Part shown: positions 34,961 through 43,340 of the stretch, in pieces | How the letters are laid out: the number at the start of each line of letters is the position of its first letter | How positions within the stretch are numbered: position 1 is the first letter of the stretch | Translations under genes and position numbers: made by a program | The notes under the pieces: generated by a model | Databases searched by the model: none | The model's input: the letters and a program-made list of their open reading frames with translations, nothing else | Told to the model about the DNA's origin: nothing | Source of the DNA: Angelakisella massiliensis | GTDB taxonomy: Bacteria; Bacillota; Clostridia; Oscillospirales; Ruminococcaceae | Direction: 5' to 3' | Length of the DNA: 64,000 bases | Assembly (NCBI RefSeq): GCF_900104675.1 | Contig: NZ_LT629945.1 | Span: 2,773,667 to 2,837,666, forward strand

Positions 34961-35605
34961 TTACTTTTTCCCTCGAACCTCATCAATATAGCTGTATACT
35001 GTCACCCGGGAAATGCCCATCCGGCTGCCTACCTGGTCCACCGCGCCTTTCATCAGGAATATACCTCGCTGGTCCATAAACCGGATCAGCTCCAGCTTTT
35101 CCTCCCGCCGCAGCCGGGCAACATCCTTGTCCCCTATGATCTTGTCGATAAGATCCGTGACAATCTCACTGACATGGGTGACCTCCTCCTCGGCGGAAAC
35201 CTCCTGAGCCGCAGAGTTATCCTCCGAGCTGGGGATCAGGCTTTGGAGCCAATCAATTTGCGCGGTGATTTTGCTGGTATCAATATTGATGCACAGCGCT
35301 CCCACCACCTTACCCGCAAAGTCCTTCAGCAGCGCGGTGGAAGACTTGACAAGCCTGCCATCCTCCGTGCGGAAATAATAGTTTGTCACTACATCGTGAT
35401 CCAGTTTTTTGGAAAGGATAACCTGTGGGACAAGATGATCAAAGCTCTGCCCCACCTGCCGGCCGGTGACACAGTTGTTGACCGTGTAAACAACGGATTG
35501 CTGAGGATTTTCCAGGTCATGAAGCACCACCTCGCAATCATCGCCAACGGTTTTGGCGATCATGTGGGCAATGGGAATGTATTGAGCCAAAATGGGTTTT
35601 ATCAT
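34961..35605 (-). CDS. YheO/DauR-type transcriptional regulator (PAS-like plus HTH)
   Basis: A 214-residue protein with an N-terminal YheO-like PAS domain (about 5-120, GDDCEVVLHDLENPQQSVVYTVN) and a C-terminal DauR-type helix-turn-helix ending in GAVDQVGSRMGISRVTVYSYIDEV. The family includes DauR, the repressor of D-arginine catabolism, so a D-amino-acid or derived ligand would fit the neighbouring D-amino-acid enzyme genes (inference). It starts its own transcription unit, downstream of the M20 gene's terminator, together with the aspartate dehydrogenase gene. It is the only dedicated regulator on the element. Confidence 0.88.
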   Translation of the reverse strand: MIKPILAQYIPIAHMIAKTVGDDCEVVLHDLENPQQSVVYTVNNCVTGRQVGQSFDHLVPQVILSKKLDHDVVTNYYFRTEDGRLVKSSTALLKDFAGKVVGALCINIDTSKITAQIDWLQSLIPSSEDNSAAQEVSAEEEVTHVSEIVTDLIDKIIGDKDVARLRREEKLELIRFMDQRGIFLMKGAVDQVGSRMGISRVTVYSYIDEVRGKK

Positions 35606-35789
35606 GTATGAACAGCGCTGTCCGGGCCGGGACGCAACGCTTTCCTCCTCTCTGCATTTGCCGGATACAAAATTGATACGTCACTTATCATAGCACGTTT
35701 GAAAAGATGGTGCAATAAACTTCCTGCCGGTACAGACAGCGACCGCTTTTGAAAGCCCTGATCCTTCTTCCCAAAAAGAAAATAAATTA

Positions 35790-35834
35790 CAGCGGAAAAC
35801 AGGTCCGCCGGTATGGTGGGCCTGCCTTCCGCTG
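35790..35834 (-). terminator. Terminator of the element's metabolic operon
   Basis: Stem CAGCGGAA/TTCCGCTG (35790-35797 with 35827-35834) with an inner GGTCC/GGGCC helix. The minus-strand reading continues TAATTTATTTTC. Confidence 0.6.
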
Positions 35835-35844
35835 TGAATTGTCT

Positions 35845-37173
35845 TTAATCCTTATAAGTGAGGTTTTGCTCCAGGGACAATAACAGCTGAATGTATTCGT
35901 CCTTGGTCATTTCAGGTTTGAAATTCTTCTTGACTCTTGCCGCTTCGGAAGCCCCGTCCGCCAACAGATCGATCACTGTACAGGCCAGCATTTTCACTGG
36001 TGTGATAAAAGCGTCCTCCAGATCAATGACCCGGTAGTCCTTGGAATGAAGGCCGCCCTCCACGCCGGAAGTGATGCAGTGAAGCACCGGCATGAACAGA
36101 GACAGATCGCCGATATCAAAGGAAGCTGTGCTCTCCATGCAAGGCAGAATCTTTTCCTCAGGATAGAAACGGACGGCATTGCCTTTGAAAATCTCGGCCA
36201 TGGTCTTGTCCGCCGCCAGAGGCATCTGTCCAGGGCTGTCCTCCACGGTGGCGCTTCCGCCCATGGCGATGGCCGCGCCGCGGATGCAGCGGTTGACCTT
36301 ATCGTTGGCATCCTTCAGGGCGGTCAGGTTTCTGGCACGGACAGTGGTCTCCAGCTCCACATCGTCGGGAACCGCGTTGACAATATCGCCGCCCCGGTTG
36401 ATGATCTGGTGGATCCGCACACAGTCCTTATCCTTGAAGGTCTCACGCTGAGCGTGCATGCTGTTGATGGCAATGGTAGCCATATTCAGCGCGTTGACGC
36501 CATCCCAGGGAGCCGCTCCCGCATGGGACTGTTTGCCCAGGAAGTGGGTCTTTTTACCGATAAATCCGTTACCGGTATTCATGGGAGCACATTTGTATCC
36601 ATCGGCCTCAATGGGGAAGTTATGGGCCATCATGCACATATCCACATCATCATAGGCTCCGCGGTAAGCAAGCTCCGCCTTTCCGGCATAGAACCGGATC
36701 TTTCCCTCATCCCGAAGGCTCTTGCGATAGTCAAGCTCAATGTACTCCTCCGCCGGTACCGCCATAAAGTCCACACTGCCATCCAGCTGTTCCATTACGC
36801 CGGAATGAATCAGTGCAGCCGCCACACCGTACATCACCGAAACCTGAATGTTATGGCCGCAGGCATGCATGGCGCCGGTGGTGGGATCACAGTCGGGATG
36901 ATTGTGGCATACCACAGAATCCAGCTCTCCCATTACAGCGATCTTGGGGCCCTTTTTGCCCTTGTTGGCATAACCCCGGCAGCCGGTGTAGGCAATGTTC
37001 CGGTCCACCGGCAGGCCCAGCTCCTCCAGAGCCTTGGCCAATGTTTCGGTGGTACGCACCTCACGATAACCGGTCTCAGGGTGCTGGTAAATTTCCTTAC
37101 CCAAGGCCAGGATAGCGTCCCGGTCCCGATCCACTTGCTGGATGACCAGTTGTTTCATTTGTTCCTTATCCAT
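35845..37173 (-). CDS. M20-family amidohydrolase (AbgB-like)
   Basis: A 442-residue metal-dependent amidohydrolase/peptidase. The first metal region is GELDSVVCHNHPDCDPTTGAMHACGHN, then AVPAEEYIE with the catalytic Glu pair, a dimerisation lid with KQSHAGAAPWDGVNALN, and a C-terminal region TSGVEGGLHSKDY. It resembles AbgB and aminobenzoyl-glutamate or N-acyl-amino-acid hydrolases, cleaving an amide to release an amino acid. AAGGAGG precedes ATG 37173. It is the last gene of the six-gene operon that starts with ridA. Confidence 0.9.
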   Translation of the reverse strand: MDKEQMKQLVIQQVDRDRDAILALGKEIYQHPETGYREVRTTETLAKALEELGLPVDRNIAYTGCRGYANKGKKGPKIAVMGELDSVVCHNHPDCDPTTGAMHACGHNIQVSVMYGVAAALIHSGVMEQLDGSVDFMAVPAEEYIELDYRKSLRDEGKIRFYAGKAELAYRGAYDDVDMCMMAHNFPIEADGYKCAPMNTGNGFIGKKTHFLGKQSHAGAAPWDGVNALNMATIAINSMHAQRETFKDKDCVRIHQIINRGGDIVNAVPDDVELETTVRARNLTALKDANDKVNRCIRGAAIAMGGSATVEDSPGQMPLAADKTMAEIFKGNAVRFYPEEKILPCMESTASFDIGDLSLFMPVLHCITSGVEGGLHSKDYRVIDLEDAFITPVKMLACTVIDLLADGASEAARVKKNFKPEMTKDEYIQLLLSLEQNLTYKD

Positions 37174-37213
37174 AGGACGCAGCCTCCTTTTGACTTCAAT
37201 AGGCTTAAAAAGT

Positions 37214-37678
37214 TTAGATAATGCCCTGGAGGCTCAGGATGGCCTGGGCAATGAGGGCGGAACCGAAGAATGTACCGCAGAACACCACAACGGCGACCAG
37301 GATCATCTTCCAGCTGAGGCGCTTGATATCATCCAGTTTGGTTCCAATAGAGATACCGGCAACGGCCAGGATCACAGTACCGATTTGTCCTGAAGAGATC
37401 TGTGCGGTCATATCCAGCAGAATATCAGCAACAGGAGACCAGGGAGTAGTCAGCAGCAGAGACAACAGGGAAGCCCATGCGAAAGCGGGGATTTTCCACG
37501 GGATCAGGCCCTTGATCTTCAGTGCCACTACACAGATTGCGATGATGCACAGCATACCAATGCAGGCTTTGCCTACCTCAAAGGAAACGCCGCCCCGCAT
37601 CAGATTCACCCATTGGGTGACCAGCACAACGGCGCCGCAAAGCACCAGAGCCTTAAGTTGGTTAAGAGTCTTTGTCAT
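37214..37678 (-). CDS. Integral membrane protein (DUF340-like), transporter subunit candidate
   Basis: A 154-residue protein with about five membrane helices and a conserved-looking ISIGTKLDDIKRLSWKMILVAV segment near the C-terminus. It is typical of the small partner in DUF340/DUF3100 membrane pairs. Placed between the DUF3100 gene and the M20 gene, it probably forms a carrier for the amide or amino acid that the operon degrades; this is inference from context. AGGAGGAA precedes ATG 37678. Confidence 0.72.
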   Translation of the reverse strand: MTKTLNQLKALVLCGAVVLVTQWVNLMRGGVSFEVGKACIGMLCIIAICVVALKIKGLIPWKIPAFAWASLLSLLLTTPWSPVADILLDMTAQISSGQIGTVILAVAGISIGTKLDDIKRLSWKMILVAVVVFCGTFFGSALIAQAILSLQGII

Positions 37679-37711
37679 AGCGATATTCCTCCTCTGTTAT
37701 GGCTTGCAGCC

Positions 37712-38590
37712 TTAAGCATTGGTTTTGTTCCGATACATCACCGCGGACAGCTTCTTATAGATGAAGTTGGCCACAGGCAAGGCAATGAACAATTCCATAT
37801 ACAGTCCATCCACGTTGGTACAGATATTGGAGGTGGCAGCAAAGGCCAGCACTTCCTCCGCCATTTCCGGAACACTGGCTGCCAGAGCCTGGGAAGCGGC
37901 AGTCATCATAGAGCCGGAACCCATGCCGCAGGCCATGCCCAGCGCATAGGGATGGATACCGGTCAGTACACCGAAGGAACCCAGCAAACCGAAGAAAATA
38001 GTACCGAAGAGATTACCTACCATATAAGTACCCATAACGCCGATACCCTCGGGAGAATCGATGCCATAGATCTCGGAAATCAGGCCCAGGGTAGGCTCAC
38101 GGCAGATGGACAGGGTAGCGCCCACTGCTTCACGGCGCATTCCCAGCAGCATTGCAACAGGCAGACCAACGACCATGGTGCCCAGGTTGCCGAACTCCTG
38201 GAGAATCAGAGCGGGACCAGCTTCAATAACCTTTGTGATGTTGGGGCCTGCAGCCATACCCAGCTTAACGCCCAGGATCAACAGGACCAGCATCATGATG
38301 TCCTCAGACAGCTTTACTTCCTTCTCGCTGCAAATCTGTTTGAGAGCCTCGATCTTTCTGCCCAAAGCGTCGGGGGTGATGAGTACCGCGAGGATCATTG
38401 CGAAAATCATAGGCAGAATGATCAGGTTGCCGGGGCCTACAGGAATACTGATCGTACCAATGATTTCGCCGATCCCCGCCGCGATACCGCAAACCGCAAA
38501 CAATTTGATGAATACGGGCCAGCGGCCTTTGGTGCTCAGGTTGTCCTGCTGAGTGTTGTCGGGTTGGTTTTTCTCCACTTGGTTTGACAT
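37712..38590 (-). CDS. DUF3100-type integral membrane protein, transporter candidate
   Basis: A 292-residue protein with a polar N-terminal tail (1-25) and eight or more hydrophobic segments. Two similar halves suggest an inverted repeat: GPGNLIILPMIFAMILAVLI in the first, and GVKLGMAAGPNI and MACGMGSGSMMTAASQAL further on. Glycine- and serine-rich re-entrant-like stretches resemble secondary carriers. Substrate unknown. GGAGGAGA precedes ATG 38590, 49 bp after the nitrilase-family gene. Confidence 0.75.
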   Translation of the reverse strand: MSNQVEKNQPDNTQQDNLSTKGRWPVFIKLFAVCGIAAGIGEIIGTISIPVGPGNLIILPMIFAMILAVLITPDALGRKIEALKQICSEKEVKLSEDIMMLVLLILGVKLGMAAGPNITKVIEAGPALILQEFGNLGTMVVGLPVAMLLGMRREAVGATLSICREPTLGLISEIYGIDSPEGIGVMGTYMVGNLFGTIFFGLLGSFGVLTGIHPYALGMACGMGSGSMMTAASQALAASVPEMAEEVLAFAATSNICTNVDGLYMELFIALPVANFIYKKLSAVMYRNKTNA

Positions 38591-38639
38591 GAATACTCTC
38601 CTCCTGTCAAAAAATCAATGTATGACTCACACAGACTGC

Positions 38640-39473
38640 TCACCGGTTTTCAGTCAGTGTGTAGACATCCTTGCGGCGGTGGGCCAGCAGCGGCAGCTCC
38701 CGGCGCACCTGGGCGACACGATCCAAATCAAGTGTGCACAGAAGCATCCCTTCCTGCTCTTCCAAGCGGTCCATCACATCTCCCCAGGGAGAAACAGCAA
38801 TGGAGTTGCCGTAGGAAGTATAGCCGGAGGACGGGTCCCTGGATGGGGCCGCCCCCAAGGTGAACACCTGATTGTCCAGCGCCCGTGTGCGGAACAAAAT
38901 TTCCCAATGAGCGGGTCCTGTTGTCATGTTGAAGGCGGCGGGAACCAAAATCACCTGCGCCCCCCGGTCCACCATCAGACGGCTCAGCTCCGGAAAACGG
39001 AAATCATAACAAATACATAACCCCATGACACCAAACTCTGTTTCAAAGGTGGTGACGCTGTTGCCTGGGGTGAGGGTATCCGATTCCCGGAAGGACTGCC
39101 CCCCTGATACGTCGATGTCAAACAAATGCATCTTCCGATGCTTGGCGATCTGGCGACCTTCACGGTCAAAAACATAGGCGGTATTATAAATCTTTCCCGC
39201 TTCATCCCGCTCCGGCACCGAACCGGCGGCCAGAATCACCTTCTGTTCCCTGGCCATCCGGGACAGCTCCTGCCATACTTCTTCCCCTTCCTGCTGAGCA
39301 TAGAGAGGAAAATTCTTGGTCTGGTAGGGACAGCAGAACATCTCCGGCAGCAAAACCAGATCTGCCCCTTCCGCCGCGGCTTTCTTGATAAAGGACTTCG
39401 CCCGTGCCAGGCTGTCCTTTGTCTCCGGCTGTACCTGCATCTGGACCAAAGCCGCTTTCAAACACGCAGACAT
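38640..39473 (-). CDS. Carbon-nitrogen hydrolase (omega-amidase/NIT2-like)
   Basis: A 277-residue nitrilase-superfamily amidase with the complete Glu-Lys-Cys triad: Glu44 in LLPEMF, Lys114 in HRKMHLFD and Cys155 in CICYDFRFPE. The HLFDID and YDFRFPE wording fits the omega-amidase branch, which hydrolyses alpha-ketoglutaramate, alpha-ketosuccinamate or similar. AAGGAGG precedes ATG 39473, 12 bp after the aldolase-like gene. With RidA and the PLP enzyme it suggests turnover of an amide-containing amino acid. Confidence 0.9.
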   Translation of the reverse strand: MSACLKAALVQMQVQPETKDSLARAKSFIKKAAAEGADLVLLPEMFCCPYQTKNFPLYAQQEGEEVWQELSRMAREQKVILAAGSVPERDEAGKIYNTAYVFDREGRQIAKHRKMHLFDIDVSGGQSFRESDTLTPGNSVTTFETEFGVMGLCICYDFRFPELSRLMVDRGAQVILVPAAFNMTTGPAHWEILFRTRALDNQVFTLGAAPSRDPSSGYTSYGNSIAVSPWGDVMDRLEEQEGMLLCTLDLDRVAQVRRELPLLAHRRKDVYTLTENR

Positions 39474-39485
39474 GGCGGTTCCTCC

Positions 39486-40595
39486 TTATTGCAGACGGCC
39501 ACGGCACAGGATGGGAAGCTCTTCCACCACCTCGCCGCCGGAAACCAGCACCATTTTCTCGTACAGATTGCACACAGGGCAAATATGAACCGGATAAAAC
39601 TCCACCTTGTCTCCTACCCTTACCTCGTCCCGGAACGCTTTATTGTAAATAATCGCGTGTTCATCGTACACATCAAAAATATGTACATCCTCATGGCCTT
39701 TGACCGTTCCCAGTCCGGGAGTGGCACAGATGCCCTTCTGGCGGGTCTGGGCGGTGAGGCCCTTGGCGCCTACATCAGTGATCACACGCTCGGCGGTGGG
39801 ACGGCTGATGACGGTGGTGAGAACTGTGGCGGCACAGCGGTCCAGGGTTCCAATGGCGTGGCCCTGGCTGGCATCCATCAGCACATAGGTGCCGGGACGG
39901 ATTTCGGTGACGCCGGGGAGAATATCAAAGCCATTCATCAGCGACGGAGTGGAGCCGATGCTTACAACCTGAGGAGCCATCCCCAGCTCCCGGGCCAGAC
40001 GGGCAAAGGAAAGGGTCCGCTCCTGGCTGGTGATAAACTTTTCGTGGCAATCCTCCACGGTTTCGGCGTTATAGCAATGGCCCTCATGGGAGAAGATTCC
40101 CACAAACTCCACATGGTCACAGCGGCGGATGGTCTCCAGCAGCGCGGTAAAATCCGCTTCATGGATGATACCGGAGCGCTCCTCGCCCACTTCGATCTCC
40201 ACCAGCACCCGGGCGGGGATCTCTTCTCCGGCAAAGACCTCATTGGCGGCCTCCACCTGGCAGGGAGTATCTACCGCGAAGGAAATGGTCACACCGCTGC
40301 GGCTCAGGGCCCGAATCCGCTCCAGCTTCTGCTTGCCGACGATCTCATTGGCAATAAAAATGTCTTTCAGACCATTTTGTGCCATCACTTCAGCCTCGCC
40401 GACCTTAGCTACGGTGATGCCCTTGGCTCCCAGCTGTTCCTGAAGTTTGGCGATGGCCGGGGTTTTATGGGTCTTGGTATGGGGCCGCAGCGCCACCCCC
40501 TGACGGTTGGCATAGTCCTGCATAAAGTGCAGATTGTTCATCATCCGATCCCGGTCAACAATCAGTGCCGGGGTATCCAGCTCCTTATAGTTCAT
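39486..40595 (-). CDS. D-threonine aldolase-like PLP enzyme (fold type III)
   Basis: A 369-residue protein of the alanine-racemase-N/D-threonine aldolase/D-serine dehydratase family. DTPALIVD opens the barrel. RPHTKTHKTP carries the PLP lysine (Lys41). FVGIFSHEGHCY and VSIGSTPS form the phosphate site. A C-terminal domain ends with VHICPVCNLYEK, the divalent-metal site. It cleaves D-beta-hydroxy amino acids to glycine plus aldehyde, or dehydrates D-serine or hydroxy-D-aspartate. AAGGAGG precedes ATG 40595, 13 bp after ridA. Coupling with RidA, which clears reactive enamines/imines, fits a dehydratase-like reaction (inference). Confidence 0.88.
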   Translation of the reverse strand: MNYKELDTPALIVDRDRMMNNLHFMQDYANRQGVALRPHTKTHKTPAIAKLQEQLGAKGITVAKVGEAEVMAQNGLKDIFIANEIVGKQKLERIRALSRSGVTISFAVDTPCQVEAANEVFAGEEIPARVLVEIEVGEERSGIIHEADFTALLETIRRCDHVEFVGIFSHEGHCYNAETVEDCHEKFITSQERTLSFARLARELGMAPQVVSIGSTPSLMNGFDILPGVTEIRPGTYVLMDASQGHAIGTLDRCAATVLTTVISRPTAERVITDVGAKGLTAQTRQKGICATPGLGTVKGHEDVHIFDVYDEHAIIYNKAFRDEVRVGDKVEFYPVHICPVCNLYEKMVLVSGGEVVEELPILCRGRLQ

Positions 40596-40608
40596 CCCAG
40601 AACCCTCC

Positions 40609-40986
40609 TTACTGCTTCAGTTGCGCTACCGCTTCCACTTCCACCAGGCAGCCGCCGTACAGATTGTTGGTGGGCACCACGATTCTGGCGGGCTTGTGGT
40701 TTCCAAAAAAGCGTGCGTATTCTTCGTTCAGATCCGGCCAATAAGCTACATCCGGCACATAAACCCGGCACATCACCACATCGGTGCGCTTGGCGCCTGC
40801 CGCGGAAAGAACGGTATCCAAGTTCTGCAAGGCCTGGGCAGCCTGGGCTCTGATACCCTCCGGTGCTTTTCCCGTTTCAGGGTTGATGGAAAGCTGTCCG
40901 GAAACATACAGGGTTCCATTGAGGACCATGCCTGGGCTGTAATGCCCCCCATCCCGTACTGAATACTGGGTTTCTATTTTCTCCAT
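40609..40986 (-). CDS. RidA family enamine/imine deaminase
   Basis: A 125-residue YjgF/YER057c/UK114 protein that hydrolyses reactive 2-aminoacrylate or imine intermediates to keto acids and ammonia. YSPGMVLNGTLYVSGQL, QALQNLDTVLSAAGA, and the late VVPTNNLYGGCLVEVEAVAQL match the family; the usual active-site Arg position appears as ARIVVP. ATG 40986 gives family length, with AAGGAG 12 bp upstream; ATG 41019 would add 11 residues. First gene of the element's six-gene operon, driven by the promoter at 41064-41092. Confidence 0.88.
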   Translation of the reverse strand: MEKIETQYSVRDGGHYSPGMVLNGTLYVSGQLSINPETGKAPEGIRAQAAQALQNLDTVLSAAGAKRTDVVMCRVYVPDVAYWPDLNEEYARFFGNHKPARIVVPTNNLYGGCLVEVEAVAQLKQ

Positions 40987-41538
40987 ATCAGGTGACAACT
41001 CCTTTTGGTGGAATTCCATCCTTTTTTCATTGCCTTGGATCACTGAGGAAAGGATTTGTCTTTATCATATAGACAAAAATATATAAAGTCAATACTTTTT
41101 TCTACATTCATATAACTTTATCTATATCGACAGGAAATACCCTCTTCATTTGTGCACAATTCAGAAAATATTCAAAATTTATCCACTTCAATTTTATTGA
41201 TTTCTTCTGTCCTCCTTTATTTTTGTTCTTATTTTCCGTATAAAAAATTATACAGCACCATTATTTTGTTTCTTTTCAGACCATATGGCGCAAAAGTATT
41301 TTTCATACATAAGCCCACCGCTGCTTTTCATATAAAAATATTGAGAATCTTCATTTCCAACAGAAAACAGGCTGAAAGGAGAAGGCTCGATCTGATTTTC
41401 CCCTTTCAGTATCCGTATTTCATTCTCCCTAAAGCAATCCGGCGTACAGGTGCAATAAGCAGGACCCTTTTCCAATGTCCGCACCGCTGAATCACTTTTC
41501 ACATACGGACCATATTTCTGCACAGGAGCTGCCGTCCC
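40987..41538. other. AT-rich regulatory region inside the cotJC element
   Basis: About 550 bp between the divergent cargo operon and recombinase genes. It contains the minus-strand sigma-A promoter at 41064-41092. A 102-codon open frame on the minus strand (41248-41556) starts with GTG and has no ribosome site, so it is not called. No clear promoter for the recombinase, sigma-A or sporulation type, could be identified by eye. Base composition is distinctly AT-richer than the flanks. Confidence 0.5.
41064..41092 (-). promoter_or_regulatory. Sigma-A promoter of the ridA-M20 operon
   Basis: On the minus strand TTGACT (41087-41092), 17-bp spacer, TATGAT (41064-41069). GTCT/AGAC arms around the -10 box could be a small operator. 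The strong vegetative promoter indicates that the cargo is expressed in growing cells. Confidence 0.78.
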
Positions 41539-41742
41539 ATGAAACAGCCATTTCACATCGCTATTTCCAATCTGCCTCCCCCTGCACAGATTTCAAAAAG
41601 GAGAGAAAAATTTACACGGCAGCTTTTATCGGCATTGCTGGAAAGCTTCGCGGCGGAAGAAAAAATAACCCCGGAACAATATACTCACTATTGTGAACTG
41701 CTGCACCGGTCATCCCGGAGAGCCTTTGATGAGACACTGTAA
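41539..41742 (+). CDS. Small protein upstream of the serine recombinase
   Basis: A 67-residue, charged, probably helical protein (KRREKFTRQLLSALLESFAAEEKITPEQYTHYCELLHRSS) ending 14 bp before the recombinase start. AGGAG lies 10 bp before ATG 41539. No family is recognised. Position suggests a recombinase accessory factor, such as a directionality factor, or a leader peptide (speculative). Confidence 0.45.
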   Translation: MKQPFHIAISNLPPPAQISKRREKFTRQLLSALLESFAAEEKITPEQYTHYCELLHRSSRRAFDETL

Positions 41743-41756
41743 AAGGGGGGCGAAAA

Positions 41757-43319
41757 TTGCTTCAGGTAGCGGCGTACTGTCGGGTGTCCACCGATCACGA
41801 GGATCAAATCCATTCTTTGGAAAATCAAAAAAGATATTTTGAAGAGTATATCCAGGGCAATCCCCTGTGGCAGCTGACCAAAATCTATGCTGACGAAGGG
41901 ATCACCGGCACAAGCGTTCAAAAACGTCAGGCTTTTCAGCAGATGATCCGCGATGCCCAACGGGGATGCTTCAAGCTGCTGCTGACCAAAGAGATCAGCC
42001 GCTTCGCCCGCAACACCCTGGACAGCATCTATTACACCCGCCTGCTGAAACAATGGGGAGTGGGCATTATCTTTTTGCGTGACAATATCAATACACTGGA
42101 CCCGGACGCGGAGCTGCGCCTGACCATCCTTTCCTCCATCGCTCAGGAAGAAAGCCGCAAAACCTCCGACCGGGTCAAGTGGGGGCAAAAACGGCGAATG
42201 GAACAAGGGGTGGTGTTCGGCCGCAGTATGCTGGGCTATGATGTAAAAGACGGACAACTCTTTGTGAATGAAGAGGGCGCCCGAATCGTCCGGCTGATTT
42301 TCCATTTGTTTGTCACTGAGGGAAAGGGGACCCACACCATTGCCAAAGAGCTGCAGCAGGCAGGAGTACCCACCTATCATGGGCTGGCGCAGTGGTCCAA
42401 CACCGCTGTACTGCGGGCCCTGCGCAACGAGAAATATTGCGGCGATCTGATACAAAAGAAAACCTATACGCCCGATTACCTCACCCACCAGAAAAGAAAG
42501 AACCTGGGGGAGGAGCCCCTGGTGATTCTCCACGATCATCACCCACCCATTATTTCCAGGGCCCTGTGGCAGCAGGCCCAGGAGGAGCTCAAACGGCGGG
42601 GACAGCAGGCCCGACAGCGCCAAAGCCGCTATTCCTGCCGGTACTGTTTTTCCGGAAAGCTGTACTGCGGCTTCTGCGGCTCCCCTTTTGTCTGCCGCAG
42701 GGATCTGAGAAAGGATGGGGAGGTACATCTTTCCTGGCGCTGCCGGGAGGCCTCTTGTCATGGACGGATGAGATTAAATGGACAGGGCGACGCCAGCGGC
42801 TGCCTTTGCCGGCAAATCAGCCACCAAGTACTGCTGGAGGTGATGGCGCAGCTTCTTTCCGCGCTGGAGCCATTCCAGCAAAATATTGACGGCGCGCTTC
42901 GGTCTCTATGGAGTGCTGATAAAAAGGAGCAGTCGTCAGCCTCATGGCAGCAGCCGTCCTCCCCCACCGCCGCTCTCCTTTCCAAACGCCGGCTGCGCCT
43001 GCTGGAAGCTTATCTGGATGGAGAAGTGCCGCTGGAAGACTACCGAACCCTGTCCCAGCGGTACGAACAAGAGCTTCAGCGGCTGGAAACAGCCCGGAAA
43101 CAAAAAAGCGTTCCTCCTGCGGGGCAGCCTCTCTCGTCAGAGCTGATTTCCACCGCCAGGGAACTGCTTCAGGGCAGGCTGCAAAAGGAAAGTTTTTACC
43201 AAGCTTTATTGGATCGGATCACCGTCTATGACCGATTTCGTATGGATGTCTACCTCAAAGGGATGGACCAGCCGCTGCATATCACTTTGATTTCTTCCTC
43301 TGCCAATACGCCTCCATAA
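41757..43319 (+). CDS. Large serine site-specific recombinase
   Basis: A 520-residue recombinase like SpoIVCA of skin. The N-terminal resolvase domain (1-150) has catalytic Ser11 in AAYCRVSTD, the GTSVQKRQAFQQMIRDAQRG block and EISRFARNTLDSIYY. A recombinase domain (about 160-270, SMLGYDVKDGQL, IAKELQQAGVPT) follows. A zinc ribbon with CxxC pairs (about 295-345) and a C-terminal coiled region complete it. All key residues are present, so it should be active. TTG 41757 follows AGGGGGG. Its 3' end lies 34 bp from the right attachment core. It probably catalyses integration and excision at cotJC; stage-specific control is not shown by the sequence. Confidence 0.93.
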   Translation: MLQVAAYCRVSTDHEDQIHSLENQKRYFEEYIQGNPLWQLTKIYADEGITGTSVQKRQAFQQMIRDAQRGCFKLLLTKEISRFARNTLDSIYYTRLLKQWGVGIIFLRDNINTLDPDAELRLTILSSIAQEESRKTSDRVKWGQKRRMEQGVVFGRSMLGYDVKDGQLFVNEEGARIVRLIFHLFVTEGKGTHTIAKELQQAGVPTYHGLAQWSNTAVLRALRNEKYCGDLIQKKTYTPDYLTHQKRKNLGEEPLVILHDHHPPIISRALWQQAQEELKRRGQQARQRQSRYSCRYCFSGKLYCGFCGSPFVCRRDLRKDGEVHLSWRCREASCHGRMRLNGQGDASGCLCRQISHQVLLEVMAQLLSALEPFQQNIDGALRSLWSADKKEQSSASWQQPSSPTAALLSKRRLRLLEAYLDGEVPLEDYRTLSQRYEQELQRLETARKQKSVPPAGQPLSSELISTARELLQGRLQKESFYQALLDRITVYDRFRMDVYLKGMDQPLHITLISSSANTPP

Positions 43320-43340
43320 TCCCTTCCCCGGTAAGGGCTT

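Noticed and set aside
41440..41538. Possible sigma-E or sigma-K promoter before the recombinase
   Set aside because: CATACGGAC and CATATTTCT only partly resemble CATACA-type or CATA-type -10 boxes and no matching -35 was found; not reported as a feature.
41248..41556. 102-codon open frame on the minus strand inside the cotJC element
   Set aside because: GTG start without ribosome site, overlaps the better supported small gene at 41539, and has no family pattern.
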